From the NCBI RefSeq assembly GCF_004793475.1, contig NZ_SRYZ01000020.1, forward strand, positions 1-64,000: a stretch of DNA of 64,000 bases, given 5' to 3'. Made by a program: the position numbers and the translations under genes. Each line of letters opens with the position of its first letter. The first letter of the stretch is position 1. Origin of the DNA: Bacteroides muris (ex Afrizal et al. 2022) (GTDB lineage: Bacteria > Bacteroidota > Bacteroidia > Bacteroidales > Bacteroidaceae). Positions 55,519 to 64,000 of the stretch are shown here, piece by piece. Below the pieces are notes generated by a model. That model saw only the letters and a program-made list of their open reading frames with translations. It was not told the DNA's origin and searched no databases.

Positions 55519-56117
55519 AATCTCTTTAATGCCAGTTTGATGACTTGTTCTACCGGTGCACTTGGCTCTTCCTTCAAAATGGCAAGTACCACTTTTTGTG
55601 AGGGGGCTTGTGCAAAGCCCAACATGGTAAGGGCAGCTACGGCTTCTTCCTGTACTTGCGTATTGGCGGCCGATATGAGAGTACCCATGGTTCCGGTATT
55701 GTCGGCTGCCACACTGCCGGTCTTGATTTTGTCTTTCAAGTCCACAATCACCCGTTGGGCAGTTTTCAGTCCGATGCCCTTGACTGTTTTCAGCAGATTG
55801 GCGTTTTCCGTGCTGATGACATTTATCAGTTCGGATGGCGAGAGTGCCGAGAGAATCATGCGGGCTGTGTTTCCGCCGATTCCTGACACGGAGATGAGCA
55901 GCAGGAATAGTTCGCGTTCCTGCTTGTCGGCGAAGCCGTAGAGGATATAGGCGTCTTCACGGATAGCTTCGTATATATATAGCTTGCATTCTTTCTTGCC
56001 TTGGATGGCGGCATACGTGTTCAATGAAATATTGACACCATATCCCAGTCCGTTACAGTCTATTACTGCGGTTGCCGGACTTAGTTCGGCAATCCCGCCT
56101 TTGATGTATTCTATCAT
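55515..56117 (-). CDS. ruvA: Holliday junction branch migration protein RuvA
   Basis: Tetrameric junction-binding subunit of RuvAB. OB fold at the N-terminus ('[19 protein letters not shown]'), two helix-hairpin-helix motifs ('[14 protein letters not shown]' and '[16 protein letters not shown]'), a flexible linker and domain III ('[14 protein letters not shown]'). The start is ATG 56117, giving exactly 200 residues as in other RuvA proteins; 13 upstream in-frame codons do not fit the family. Overlaps the DUF3843-like gene. ruvB is not next to it. Confidence 0.96.
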   Translation of the reverse strand: MIEYIKGGIAELSPATAVIDCNGLGYGVNISLNTYAAIQGKKECKLYIYEAIREDAYILYGFADKQERELFLLLISVSGIGGNTARMILSALSPSELINVISTENANLLKTVKGIGLKTAQRVIVDLKDKIKTGSVAADNTGTMGTLISAANTQVQEEAVAALTMLGFAQAPSQKVVLAILKEEPSAPVEQVIKLALKRL

Positions 56118-56191
56118 AATTCTTTTGCTTGTTGGCCTAAAATGCGCCTTGCGCACATATCATCTGCGAATGTATGAATTATTATTGGACT

Positions 56192-56225
56192 TTCACACAC
56201 TAAAAAAAGAAAAACTGTGTGAAAC
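56192..56225. repeat. Inverted repeat in the ruvA/ddh intergenic region
   Basis: TTTCACACA (56192-56200) pairs with TGTGTGAAA (56217-56225), 16-base A-rich loop. A direct repeat ACTTTTG-CCGATA occurs at 56233 and 56264. Both lie upstream of ddh and may be regulatory. Confidence 0.45.
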
Positions 56226-56234
56226 AGCAGAGAC

Positions 56235-56270
56235 TTTTGCCGATATAATAAACTAAAATGATTACTTTTG
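56235..56270 (+). promoter_or_regulatory. ddh promoter
   Basis: TACTTTTG (56263-56270) as -7 element, with TTTTG (56235-56239) 23 bp upstream, somewhat wider than the preferred 19-21 bp. Leader of about 38 bases. Confidence 0.55.
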
Positions 56271-56312
56271 CGCCGATAAAGTAGAAAACTGATAAATAAA
56301 TTCATAAAAAGA

Positions 56313-57212
56313 ATGAAAAAAGTAAGAGCAGCCATTGTTGGCTATGGTAATATCGGGCACTATGTGTTCGAAGCCCTGCAAGCAGCTCCCGATTTTGAAA
56401 TTGCCGGTGTAGTGCGCCGTGCCGGAGCTGAAAACTGTCCTGCGGAGCTGGGCGGATATCCCGTTGTGAAGAATATCAAGGAGTTGAAAGATGTGGATGT
56501 GGCTATCCTTTGTACGCCTACCCGCAAGGTGGAAGAGTATGCAAAGGAGATTCTTGCTTTAGGCATTCATACTGTGGACAGTTTCGATATCCATACGGGT
56601 ATCACTGCCTTGCGCCGTACACTGGATGCAGAGGCTAAAAAGCATAATACGGTATCCATCATTTCTGCCGGCTGGGATCCGGGTAGTGACTCTATCGTCC
56701 GCACCATGCTGGAAGCTATTGCTCCGAAGGGCATTACCTATACTAATTTTGGTCCGGGCATGAGCATGGGACACACTGTGGCTGTGAAGGCCATCGAAGG
56801 GGTGAAAGCCGCCCTTTCCATGACTATTCCCACGGGAACCGGCATTCACCGCCGTATGGTGTACATCGAGCTGAAGGATGGTTACGAATTTGACCAGGTG
56901 GCTGCCGCCATCAAAGCCGACCCGTACTTCGTGAATGACGAGACACATGTGAAATTGGTTCCGAGCGTGGATGCACTGCTCGATATGGGACATGGGGTAA
57001 ACCTGACCCGTAAAGGGGTGTCCGGCAAGACGCAGAACCAGCTATTTGAGTTCAACATGCGCATCAATAATCCTGCCCTCACGGCACAAGTGCTGGTATG
57101 TGTGGCGCGTGCCGCTATGCGTCAGCAGCCGGGTTGCTATACAATGGTTGAAGTTCCGGTAATAGACCTGCTTCCGGGCGACCGTGAAGAGTGGATTGCT
57201 CACTTGGTATAA
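56313..57212 (+). CDS. ddh: meso-diaminopimelate D-dehydrogenase
   Basis: NADPH enzyme that makes meso-diaminopimelate from tetrahydrodipicolinate in one step, for lysine and peptidoglycan. Rossmann motif 'AIVGYGNIGHYV' at the N-terminus, 'VAILCTPTRKVEEYA', 'TVDSFDIHTGI', 'SAGWDPGSDSIVR' and 'GPGMSMGHT' as in other Ddh proteins. 299 residues. Array D with a built-in terminator follows; the gene converges on rseP. Confidence 0.95.
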   Translation: MKKVRAAIVGYGNIGHYVFEALQAAPDFEIAGVVRRAGAENCPAELGGYPVVKNIKELKDVDVAILCTPTRKVEEYAKEILALGIHTVDSFDIHTGITALRRTLDAEAKKHNTVSIISAGWDPGSDSIVRTMLEAIAPKGITYTNFGPGMSMGHTVAVKAIEGVKAALSMTIPTGTGIHRRMVYIELKDGYEFDQVAAAIKADPYFVNDETHVKLVPSVDALLDMGHGVNLTRKGVSGKTQNQLFEFNMRINNPALTAQVLVCVARAAMRQQPGCYTMVEVPVIDLLPGDREEWIAHLV

Positions 57213-57228
57213 GGATACGAAAAAAGCA

Positions 57229-57332
57229 GATGACGTGTTTGGTTCAAACGCATCGTCGGCTTGTCCCGAACACATCATCTGTTTGATGCAAACGCATCAT
57301 CCGTTCTACTGCGAATGGATGATGCGTTTTTT
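57229..57332. repeat. Array D: 22-bp repeats ending in a terminator hairpin
   Basis: Units start at 57229, 57251, 57273, 57295 and 57317, exactly 22 bp apart. Half-sites are CATCA/TGATG (57273-57288 is CATCA-N6-TGATG). The last two units form a perfect 13-bp stem, 57290-57302 with 57317-57329, followed by T to 57332, so the array also serves as terminator of ddh. Confidence 0.85.
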
Positions 57333-57355
57333 AGTACGCTCGGCAGTCCTTTTTT

Positions 57356-58690
57356 TTAGAAGAAATACCTCAGTATATCATTGAAGTTTGCCCAAATCAG
57401 CAAACCGAACAAGAGGAACATGCCTGCCATCTGTGCGCGTTCCATAAACTTGTCGCTGGGCTTGCGGCGTGCAATGATTTCGTAAATGAGGAATAAAACG
57501 TGTCCGCCGTCCAGTGCGGGGATGGGCAGAATATTCATAAAGGCAAGGATGATAGAGAGGAATGCCGTCATGTACCAGAACTGGTGCCAGTCCCACGTGG
57601 CGGGGAAAATGCTGCCGATGGTTCCGAAACCTCCGAGTTGCTTGGCTCCTTCCTTAGAGAATAGATATTTCATCTGGCCCACGTAGCCTTTCAGAGTCTT
57701 TACTCCCAAGGATATGCCGGCAGGGAAGGAGGAAAGGAAGCTGTACTCCTTGCGGACAACAGGGAGCAGTTTGTCGGTTTCCGTACGTGCTGCTACACCT
57801 ATTTCATAGTCGGCATTGGTTATCATGCTCAAAGTATCTGTCACACCGTTACGGACGTATGTCAAGGTTACCTCATGGGATGCATTGGCTTTCTTGCGCT
57901 TCAGCATTTCTTCTTTGAAGTCGTAGTAGGCTATAGGCTTTCCATCCAAGTGGGTGATACTGTCACCTACTTGCAGGCCGGCGGAAGCGGCAGGGTATCC
58001 TACAATCAGGCTGTCCACTACATAAGGGAAACGGAAACTGGCGAAACGCACACTGTCTGCCAGCAAGCGGTTCATCATGTCTTCGGGGATGTAGACTGAA
58101 GCGGCTTTCCCGTCACGCAGTACGCTTACCTGACGGGCATCGACAATACTGGTCAGCAGGTCGCCGTCATAGCGTTCGAACGGTACCCCGTCGGCAGATA
58201 TTAGAATATCACCGTCGCGGAAGCCTATGGATTTGGCAGTTTCGTTAAAGTCCATACCTAATGGGGCTTTTTGTACTGGTATATATTCGTCGCCCCAAGT
58301 AAAAAGTATCATGGAATAGATGAACAATGCGAGCAGGAAGTTGAACAATACACCGCCCACCATAATCAGCAGGCGCTGCCATGCCGGCTTGGCACGAAAC
58401 TCCCATGGTTGCATGGGTTGCTTCATCTGTTCGGTATCCATAGATTCGTCTATCATGCCTGCTATTTTTACATAGCCGCCTAAGGGTAGCCACCCGATAC
58501 CATATTCCGTATCACTGTGTTTGGGCTTGAACTTGAATAATGTGAACCAAGGGTCAAAGAATAAGCAGAACTTTTCTACCCGCGTCTTGAATAGACGCGC
58601 AAAAAGAAAGTGCCCTCCCTCATGAATAATAACGAGCAACGAAAGGCTCATAATGAGTTGCAGGGCACGAATCAAGAATGTTTCCATCAA
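57356..58690 (-). CDS. rseP: Site-2 intramembrane metalloprotease RseP
   Basis: RIP zinc protease that cuts transmembrane substrates such as anti-sigma factors. HExxH at His23-Glu24-His27 in the first membrane segment, 'GIGWLPLGGYVKIAG', two PDZ-type regions (about residues 120-320), and the third ligand motif 'NILPIPALDGGH' near the C-terminus. 444 residues. Own near-consensus promoter at 58724-58755, although it is also the end of the minus-strand row from tsaB. In Bacteroides with many anti-sigma factors it may serve several pathways. Confidence 0.95.
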   Translation of the reverse strand: MMETFLIRALQLIMSLSLLVIIHEGGHFLFARLFKTRVEKFCLFFDPWFTLFKFKPKHSDTEYGIGWLPLGGYVKIAGMIDESMDTEQMKQPMQPWEFRAKPAWQRLLIMVGGVLFNFLLALFIYSMILFTWGDEYIPVQKAPLGMDFNETAKSIGFRDGDILISADGVPFERYDGDLLTSIVDARQVSVLRDGKAASVYIPEDMMNRLLADSVRFASFRFPYVVDSLIVGYPAASAGLQVGDSITHLDGKPIAYYDFKEEMLKRKKANASHEVTLTYVRNGVTDTLSMITNADYEIGVAARTETDKLLPVVRKEYSFLSSFPAGISLGVKTLKGYVGQMKYLFSKEGAKQLGGFGTIGSIFPATWDWHQFWYMTAFLSIILAFMNILPIPALDGGHVLFLIYEIIARRKPSDKFMERAQMAGMFLLFGLLIWANFNDILRYFF

Positions 58691-58723
58691 TTATTTGCTG
58701 TTTTACGATTTTTATAATTTTCG

Positions 58724-58755
58724 CAAAGGTACGTTTTCTTATTTAACGTATCAAA
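58724..58755 (-). promoter_or_regulatory. rseP promoter, near-consensus
   Basis: On the minus strand TTTG (58755-58752), 20 bp, TACCTTTG (58731-58724), about 33 bp before the ATG. One of the best promoter matches in the window. Confidence 0.8.
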
Positions 58756-58798
58756 TGAGTAGATGTTTTTTATAATTCTTTTCATTCCAATATATCTG

Positions 58799-59944
58799 TC
58801 AAATCAGTTCTTCTGCTATCCGTCGGGCTTCGGTATCCGTAGCCACATAGTCTTCATAGGTGGGCTTCTGCAAGTAGGATACGCGCGACATGGTCTTTTC
58901 TATTACGTCACTCATGCCAAGGAACGAAATTTTGTCTTGCAGGAAGGCGGCTACCACCACTTCATTGGCGGCATTGACAATGCAAGGCATGTTGCCTGCA
59001 CGATGCAGAGCTTCGTAGGCCAGGGCGAGGTTGCGGAAACGGGTGGTGTCCGGTTGCTCGAATGTCAGTTCCGTGCACAGCTTGAAGTCCAGGCGCGGGA
59101 AAGAGGCTTTCAACCGGTCGGGGTAGGAGAAAGCGTACTGGATGGGCAGACGCATGTCCGGCATTCCTAGTTGTGCTTTCACGGCACCGTCCTCAAACTG
59201 TACCATGGAGTGGATGACGGATTGCGGATGTACCACGACCTCTATCTGGTCGGGACGTACACCAAACAGCCATTTGGCTTCGATTACCTCGAACCCTTTG
59301 TTCATCATGGAAGCAGAGTCTATCGTGATTTTGGCGCCCATGTCCCAGTTGGGGTGTTTCAGTGCTTGCACTTTGGTGACGGTTGCCAGTTGCTCCATGG
59401 TGCAGGTGCGGAACGGACCTCCGGAGGCGGTCAGTATAACTTTTTCTATTTGGTTGCCTATCTCACCGGCCAGGCACTGAAAAACGGCAGAGTGTTCGGA
59501 GTCGACGGGCAGGATGGGGACACCGCTGAAGCGCGCCAGGTCATTGACGAGCTCTCCCGCTACCACCAGTGTCTCTTTGTTGGCAAGGGCTATCGGCTTG
59601 CGGGCGCGGATGGCATTCATGGTAGGCTTCAGCCCTGCATATCCCACCATGGCGGTCAATACCATGTCAATGGGATTTTCGGTCACAATCTGGCAGAGAG
59701 CATCTGAGCCGGCATATACCTTGATAGGCAGGTCGGCAAGCGCTTCTTTCAGTTGCGTGTATTTCGATTCGTTGGCTATTACCACTGCTTCAGGCTTGAA
59801 TTTGCGTGCTTGGGCTATGAGTTCCTCTACGCGATTGTTGGCGGTCAATACGTATGTTTCGTACTGGTCGGGATGTTCTTCGATGACCTGCAACGCTTGT
59901 GTACCGATGGAACCGGTAGAACCGAGTATGGCAATCTGTTTCAT
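58799..59944 (-). CDS. dxr: 1-deoxy-D-xylulose 5-phosphate reductoisomerase
   Basis: Second step of the MEP isoprenoid pathway, DXP + NADPH to 2-C-methyl-erythritol 4-phosphate. NADPH loop 'ILGSTGSIGTQAL' at the start, 'ALANKETLVVAG', metal/substrate block 'LPVDSEHSAVFQC', 'SGGPFR' and 'DSASMMNKGFEVIEA'. 381 residues, normal length. 36 bp after the M23 gene and 108 bp before rseP, the same order as in many Bacteroidales. Confidence 0.97.
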   Translation of the reverse strand: MKQIAILGSTGSIGTQALQVIEEHPDQYETYVLTANNRVEELIAQARKFKPEAVVIANESKYTQLKEALADLPIKVYAGSDALCQIVTENPIDMVLTAMVGYAGLKPTMNAIRARKPIALANKETLVVAGELVNDLARFSGVPILPVDSEHSAVFQCLAGEIGNQIEKVILTASGGPFRTCTMEQLATVTKVQALKHPNWDMGAKITIDSASMMNKGFEVIEAKWLFGVRPDQIEVVVHPQSVIHSMVQFEDGAVKAQLGMPDMRLPIQYAFSYPDRLKASFPRLDFKLCTELTFEQPDTTRFRNLALAYEALHRAGNMPCIVNAANEVVVAAFLQDKISFLGMSDVIEKTMSRVSYLQKPTYEDYVATDTEARRIAEELI

Positions 59945-59980
59945 TACTATTATGCTATTTTACAATTTACTATTTGAAGA

Positions 59981-60838
59981 CTAAAATACGATGTAAAGCT
60001 CGGGATTTACGGCCCTGCCCTTATGCCAAAGCTCGAAGTGGAGGTGGGGACCGGTGGACATCTCGCCGGTGTTTCCTACCAGTGCGATGGCTTCTCCTCC
60101 TTTCACTGCGTCGCCTTCCCGCTTCAGCAGAGAGCCGCAATGCTTGTAGACTGACACGAAGTCCTGATTGTGTTGTATTTCTATCAGATACCCCGTTTCG
60201 GCAGTGTAGGTACTCAGTATGACGGTACCGTCTAAGGTGGCTAATACACTTTCGCCCGGATTGGCGGCGATGTCTGTGCCGAAGTGTTTTGTTTCGGCAT
60301 TGAAGGGAGATGAAATCATGCCGCGCGTGGGGCGGTAGAAAATCAGTCCGTCTATTTCGGGGCGGGCGGTAATGCCTGTCAGATTGTATTTCTCTGTTTC
60401 CTCGTACTGCTTGCGGAATTCGGTTTCCCGTTGTGTGCGTTCCATGAGCGAATCTTCGCGCAGGTTGGTCAGCGAGTCGATGGAGTGTATGGTGTCTGCC
60501 TTTATCTTGCCCTGGAAGATGTCTTGGATATTCATGATATAAAGGTTCTGTCTGTTCACCAGTTGCTGGAGGGAATCTACGCGTAAGGCATTTTCCACTA
60601 CCTGGGCACGAATTTCACTGTTCATATATCCGGGCAGGTAGTTGCGCAGCGGGGTGAAGGCTACAATCAAGGAGGCGATGAGAAACAATACGAACAACAC
60701 GGAGAGCAATACGGACAATCCGTTCAGTTTGGATACGCGCAACGTGATGATATCCTCAAGGGTATTCTCGTTCGTAATCGTCAGTCTGTACTTGAACTTA
60801 ATGTTATTCCAAAATGCTTTTCTCCGTTTCTTTTTCAT
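59981..60838 (-). CDS. M23-family (LytM-type) peptidoglycan endopeptidase, membrane-anchored
   Basis: Short cytoplasmic N-terminus, one membrane segment (about residues 38-62), a coiled region in the periplasm, and a C-terminal M23 domain. Zinc ligands His185 and Asp189 (HFGTD) and His267 in 'GPHLHFELW' (His265 catalytic) are present, so it is probably active and not a degenerate EnvC-type activator. 285 residues. Start overlaps the rimM stop (ATGA). Confidence 0.92.
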   Translation of the reverse strand: MKKKRRKAFWNNIKFKYRLTITNENTLEDIITLRVSKLNGLSVLLSVLFVLFLIASLIVAFTPLRNYLPGYMNSEIRAQVVENALRVDSLQQLVNRQNLYIMNIQDIFQGKIKADTIHSIDSLTNLREDSLMERTQRETEFRKQYEETEKYNLTGITARPEIDGLIFYRPTRGMISSPFNAETKHFGTDIAANPGESVLATLDGTVILSTYTAETGYLIEIQHNQDFVSVYKHCGSLLKREGDAVKGGEAIALVGNTGEMSTGPHLHFELWHKGRAVNPELYIVF

Positions 60839-61371
60839 ACCTCTTCTGTTTCGTCCAAAGCTATCAAACCTTCCGGTAGGTCTACGGTTATGACCTTGTG
60901 CTTTTGGTCAATGTCTATAATAAACTCTTCCTGTGCCGGAACCAGCAGTTCTTCTCCCTGACGATCCACCACAAACAGCGTATTGATGGTCGATGTATCC
61001 ACGTCCGTCACTTCTCCCAGTATGCCGTGGTGTACTTCCTCCATACGGAAACCGACGAAGAAGTCCCAGCTCAGTTCACCCGGTCTTGCCCCTTCCGCAT
61101 GCTTTACGGTAAAGTAGACCTCAATATTGGTGAACATGCGGGCGCGTTCTGCCGTGTCCACGCCTTCCAGTTTGACAAGGGCGGTGGTGTCGGAGCGGAA
61201 ACGGTATTCTTCCAAGAAGAAAGGCACCAGTATACCGTCCAGCAGACAGATTAGGTATTCTGCTTCTACTCGGTCAAAGATGTCGTCTGTAAAAGTGAAT
61301 GACAGTTCTCCGTGAATGCCGTGAGGTTTGTTGAATATACCTATCTTATATACTTCTTCTCTCTTTATCAT
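60835..61371 (-). CDS. rimM: Ribosome maturation factor RimM
   Basis: 30S assembly factor. N-terminal RimM barrel ('[20 protein letters not shown]', in pieces) and a C-terminal PRC-barrel ('[16 protein letters not shown]', '[13 protein letters not shown]'). 178 residues. Lies 1 bp after murA and overlaps the M23 gene by 4 bp. The usual neighbours trmD and rpsP are absent; the murA-rimM pairing is the Bacteroidales arrangement. Confidence 0.95.
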   Translation of the reverse strand: MIKREEVYKIGIFNKPHGIHGELSFTFTDDIFDRVEAEYLICLLDGILVPFFLEEYRFRSDTTALVKLEGVDTAERARMFTNIEVYFTVKHAEGARPGELSWDFFVGFRMEEVHHGILGEVTDVDTSTINTLFVVDRQGEELLVPAQEEFIIDIDQKHKVITVDLPEGLIALDETEEV

Positions 61372-61372
61372 T

Positions 61373-62680
61373 TTATTCTATCCTTGTTATTCTTGCTCCG
61401 AGCGCATTCAGTCGTCCTTCGATGTTCTGATACCCACGGTCTATCTGCTCTATGTTGTGGATGCGGCTGATTCCGTCTGCACTCATGGCAGCTATCAGCA
61501 GGGCGATGCCTGCACGGATATCGGGCGAGGTCATGTTGCCGCCACGTAGTTTGAAGCCGTGGTCATGACCGATGACAACGGCACGGTGCGGGTCGCAGAG
61601 AATAATTTGCGCTCCCATATCTATCAGCTTGTCCACAAAGAACAGGCGGCTTTCGAACATTTTCTGGTGAATGAGTACACTGCCTTTTGCCTGAGTGGCA
61701 ACCACCAGCAGCACACTGAGTAAGTCCGGTGTCAGTCCGGGCCAGGGCGCGTCGGCAATAGTCATGATGGAGCCGTCGATAAAGGACTCTATCTGGTACG
61801 TCTCTTGTGTAGGCACGTAAATGTCGTCTCCCTGCTGCTCCATCTTGATGCCGAGGCGGCGGAAACTGTCGGGAATGATTCCCAAGTTTTCGTAGGAGAC
61901 GTTCTTGATCGTCAGTTCGCTACGGGTCATAGCTGCCATGCCGATGAAGCTGCCCACTTCAATCATGTCGGGAAGGATGGTGTGCCCGGTACCATGCAAC
62001 TCGTCCACTCCTTCGATGGTCAGGAGATTGGAGGCGATTCCCGTTATTTTGGCTCCCATCCGGTTCAGCATTTTACAAAGTTGCTGCACGTAGGGTTCGC
62101 AGGCGGCGTTGTAGATGGTGGTCTTTCCTTTGGCAAGGACGGCTGCCATTACGATATTGGCGGTGCCCGTTACAGATGCCTCATCGAGTAGCATATAACT
62201 GCCATGCAGTTGTTTGGCTGATATTTCGTAGATGCCACGCTCCTCATTATAGAAAAAGTGGGCTCCTAAATTTTGGATACCGATAAAATGTGTATCCAGA
62301 CGGCGGCGTCCTATCTTGTCTCCACCCGGCTTGGAAATCATGGCCTTGCCGAAACGTGCCACCATGGGCCCTACCAGCATGACGGAACCGCGTAGGCTGG
62401 AACATTTTTTCAGGAACGCATCACTTTCCAGATAGGCGAAATCAATGTCGGCAGCTTGGAAGCTGTAAGTGTCAATGCCCTTTTTTGATACGCTGACTCC
62501 CATATCCCGCATCAATTGGATAAGGTTATTGACGTCCAGTATGTCCGGGATATTGTGCACAGTCACCTCTTCGGCAGTGAGCAATGTGGCGCAGATAATT
62601 TGCAACACCTCGTTTTTCGCTCCTTGGGGGGAAATGTCGCCGGAAAGTCTGTGTCCTCCTTCGATTACAAATGATGCCAT
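61373..62680 (-). CDS. murA: UDP-N-acetylglucosamine 1-carboxyvinyltransferase with Asp at the fosfomycin site
   Basis: First committed enzyme of peptidoglycan synthesis: UDP-GlcNAc + PEP to enolpyruvyl-UDP-GlcNAc. 'GAKNEVLQI' with the active-site Lys22 region, '[11 protein letters not shown]', and '[14 protein letters not shown]'. In the loop that carries Cys115 in E. coli, this protein has Asp121 ([10 protein letters not shown]). Cys-to-Asp versions are active but not alkylated by fosfomycin, so intrinsic resistance is expected. 435 residues, slightly long. Confidence 0.96.
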   Translation of the reverse strand: MASFVIEGGHRLSGDISPQGAKNEVLQIICATLLTAEEVTVHNIPDILDVNNLIQLMRDMGVSVSKKGIDTYSFQAADIDFAYLESDAFLKKCSSLRGSVMLVGPMVARFGKAMISKPGGDKIGRRRLDTHFIGIQNLGAHFFYNEERGIYEISAKQLHGSYMLLDEASVTGTANIVMAAVLAKGKTTIYNAACEPYVQQLCKMLNRMGAKITGIASNLLTIEGVDELHGTGHTILPDMIEVGSFIGMAAMTRSELTIKNVSYENLGIIPDSFRRLGIKMEQQGDDIYVPTQETYQIESFIDGSIMTIADAPWPGLTPDLLSVLLVVATQAKGSVLIHQKMFESRLFFVDKLIDMGAQIILCDPHRAVVIGHDHGFKLRGGNMTSPDIRAGIALLIAAMSADGISRIHNIEQIDRGYQNIEGRLNALGARITRIE

Positions 62681-62699
62681 ATTGAATTATAACTCCAAT

Positions 62700-63320
62700 T
62701 TAGTATTTCCGTTTATTGTTCCGATTGTTATTCCGGTTATTTTGGTTGTTCACCTTCGGACGGTAGTTCAGGTCGATACGTTCGGCCATGAGTCGGACGA
62801 TGCTGTCTGTCATTTGCAGTTTTCCGTCAGAGAGTTCGGTAAGGTCGTCTGAAATCTTACGGTCGTCGACGGTATCTTTGTTCCATGCCATGTAGTCTTT
62901 CTTCATGTGGTTGCAGATAAGGGCTATCAGGTTTTGTTTCTCGTCTCCTTCCGGGAATTCGATGGCTTTCTTTATCAGTACTTCCAATGTACGGCCGTAG
63001 TGGCGGTAGCGGATTTTGGTACTGGGGTAGGGGATGCTCTCTGGCTTGGTATTCAGATTGTCCTTGCGGATAATTTCATACGGATAATCTATATCCAATT
63101 GAAAGTTGGCCATGATGGCAAGGTGGTCCCACAATTTATGTTTGAAGTCGGGCACATCGCGCAGATGGGGAAACATGTTTCCCATGATGTTGATGATTGT
63201 GTTTGCGCAACGCTGTCGTTCTGCACGGTCTTCGATTGTCAGCGCGTGGTTTACCATATTCTGGATGCTACGACCGTATTCGGGCAGAGGCATCCGCTTT
63301 TGTTGAGTGTTATATTGCAT
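62700..63320 (-). CDS. DUF4290 protein of unknown function
   Basis: 206 residues, soluble, highly conserved in Bacteroidales just before murA. 'LPEYGRSIQNMV' and 'HLRDVPDFKHKLWDHLAIM' are typical. The C-terminal tail is rich in Asn, Arg and Lys and could bind nucleic acid. Function unknown; gap of 19 bp to murA and 51 bp from tsaB. Confidence 0.85.
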   Translation of the reverse strand: MQYNTQQKRMPLPEYGRSIQNMVNHALTIEDRAERQRCANTIINIMGNMFPHLRDVPDFKHKLWDHLAIMANFQLDIDYPYEIIRKDNLNTKPESIPYPSTKIRYRHYGRTLEVLIKKAIEFPEGDEKQNLIALICNHMKKDYMAWNKDTVDDRKISDDLTELSDGKLQMTDSIVRLMAERIDLNYRPKVNNQNNRNNNRNNKRKY

Positions 63321-63341
63321 TTCTTTAAAGGATAATTGACA

Positions 63342-63377
63342 ATGGATGATTATTTAAAAATGGATGATTATTTAAAT
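63342..63377. repeat. 18-bp tandem duplication at the end of tsaB
   Basis: ATGGATGATTATTTAAA stands twice in a row (63342 and 63360). The second copy includes the tsaB stop codon (63372-63374). Probably a replication slip. Confidence 0.8.
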
Positions 63378-64000
63378 AAGTTTCTTTGGCGTGCCGGCTA
63401 CGAATTCCTTCAAATAGAAGGGCTCGAAATAGGCTACATCCTTGAAGTCTTGTTCGGCTATTGCCTTCTCTGCCAACGGGAACATCATGCCGGCAAGCGG
63501 ACGAATGCCGTCGATAAAGTGTGCATTGGGATGCGTGATTTTCTCTTTGCATTTGGCTGCGCCATCTCCGAAGAAGTAGACCGGATGTTGCTCTAAGAAT
63601 TCCAGGTAGGAACTTTCGTCCACAATATCGGCTGCAATGTTGCGCACCGGTTTCAAGGCACGGTCGTAGATGGCAGCATAGACTTCCATGCGGCGAGCGT
63701 CAATCATGGGGCAGAGCAGTGCGTCGTCGGGTAACTCATCGTGGTAGAGCAATACAGGTACACACTGGACTTTCAGGGTTTCCAGTCCGATAAGCGGTAG
63801 GTTACGTCCATAGCAGATACCTTTTGCCATCGACACACCGATACGCAACCCGGTATACGAACCAGGACCGCAGCTCACGGCGACTGCATCCAACAGCATG
63901 GCATGGCTATCGGCAAAGGATAGCGCCTCGTCCACAAAGACTCCCAATGAAACGGCGTGTGAAGGGCCATTCAGGTCCTCTTTCTTGAAAACGTTCTGTC
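63372..64000 (-). CDS. tsaB: tRNA threonylcarbamoyladenosine biosynthesis protein TsaB (5' end outside the window)
   Basis: Dimer partner of TsaD in t6A synthesis on tRNAs. 'GPSHAVSLGVFVDEAL', 'CGPGSYTGLRIGVSMAKG' and 'PMIDARRMEVYAA' are diagnostic. The frame stays open to the window edge, and the codons before the TTG at 63947 (VFKKEDLNGPSHAVS) belong to the family, so the gene continues to the right; about 25 N-terminal residues are missing. It heads the row DUF4290-murA-rimM-M23-dxr. Confidence 0.94.
   Translation of the reverse strand, partial: QNVFKKEDLNGPSHAVSLGVFVDEALSFADSHAMLLDAVAVSCGPGSYTGLRIGVSMAKGICYGRNLPLIGLETLKVQCVPVLLYHDELPDDALLCPMIDARRMEVYAAIYDRALKPVRNIAADIVDESSYLEFLEQHPVYFFGDGAAKCKEKITHPNAHFIDGIRPLAGMMFPLAEKAIAEQDFKDVAYFEPFYLKEFVAGTPKKLI

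Overview
The window looks like the chromosome of a gut Bacteroides or a close relative. Three SusC/SusD pairs, SusR-type and hybrid two-component regulators, Bacteroides-type promoters (-7 element TAnnTTTG, sometimes with TTTG about 20 bp upstream) and essential genes typical of Bacteroidales all point that way. No rRNA, tRNA, insertion sequence, phage or CRISPR array was seen.

Layout. (1) 1-11303, plus strand: 3' part of a polysaccharide/glycopeptide utilisation locus: broken SusC fragment, SusD, DcuC-type dicarboxylate carrier, isoaspartyl dipeptidase, a 1010-residue esterase/SGNH/M14-carboxypeptidase fusion, and a GH97. The mix of peptide and sugar enzymes is unusual. (2) 11331-21575: ppk1, a YfcE-type phosphodiesterase, rfbA and rfbB, menA, a secreted metallophosphoesterase, and a REC-REC-PPDK_N protein. 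(3) 21701-39369: a GlcNAc/chito-oligosaccharide-type locus: hybrid two-component regulator (HTCS), ROK kinase, NagB-like protein, FHS-type transporter, GH18-ThuA lipoprotein, SusC/SusD, and on the other strand a ThuA protein and a GH9. The HTCS gene and the ROK operon carry the same dyad operator candidate. (4) 39601-51257: a starch locus: SusR-like regulator, SusC, SusD, SusE/F-like lipoprotein with duplicated starch-binding modules, GH13 and a SusB-like GH97. (5) 51632-64000: gdhA, an M24 peptidase, a DUF3843-like gene with ruvA, ddh, and a minus-strand run tsaB-DUF4290-murA-rimM-M23-dxr-rseP.

The most unusual signal is not a gene. Four gene-free gaps (about 13989-14208, 35730-35905, 47547-47603 and 57229-57332) hold arrays with a 21-22 bp period, two helical turns. 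The unit in each is dyad-symmetric, but the sequence differs completely between arrays. One array is a perfect 57-bp palindrome. I do not recognise this as a described element.

Other notable points: MurA has Asp in place of the fosfomycin-target Cys; the NagB-like protein has two changed catalytic residues; ppk and its neighbour have back-to-back divergent promoters; and the SusC reading frame is broken at the left edge of the window.
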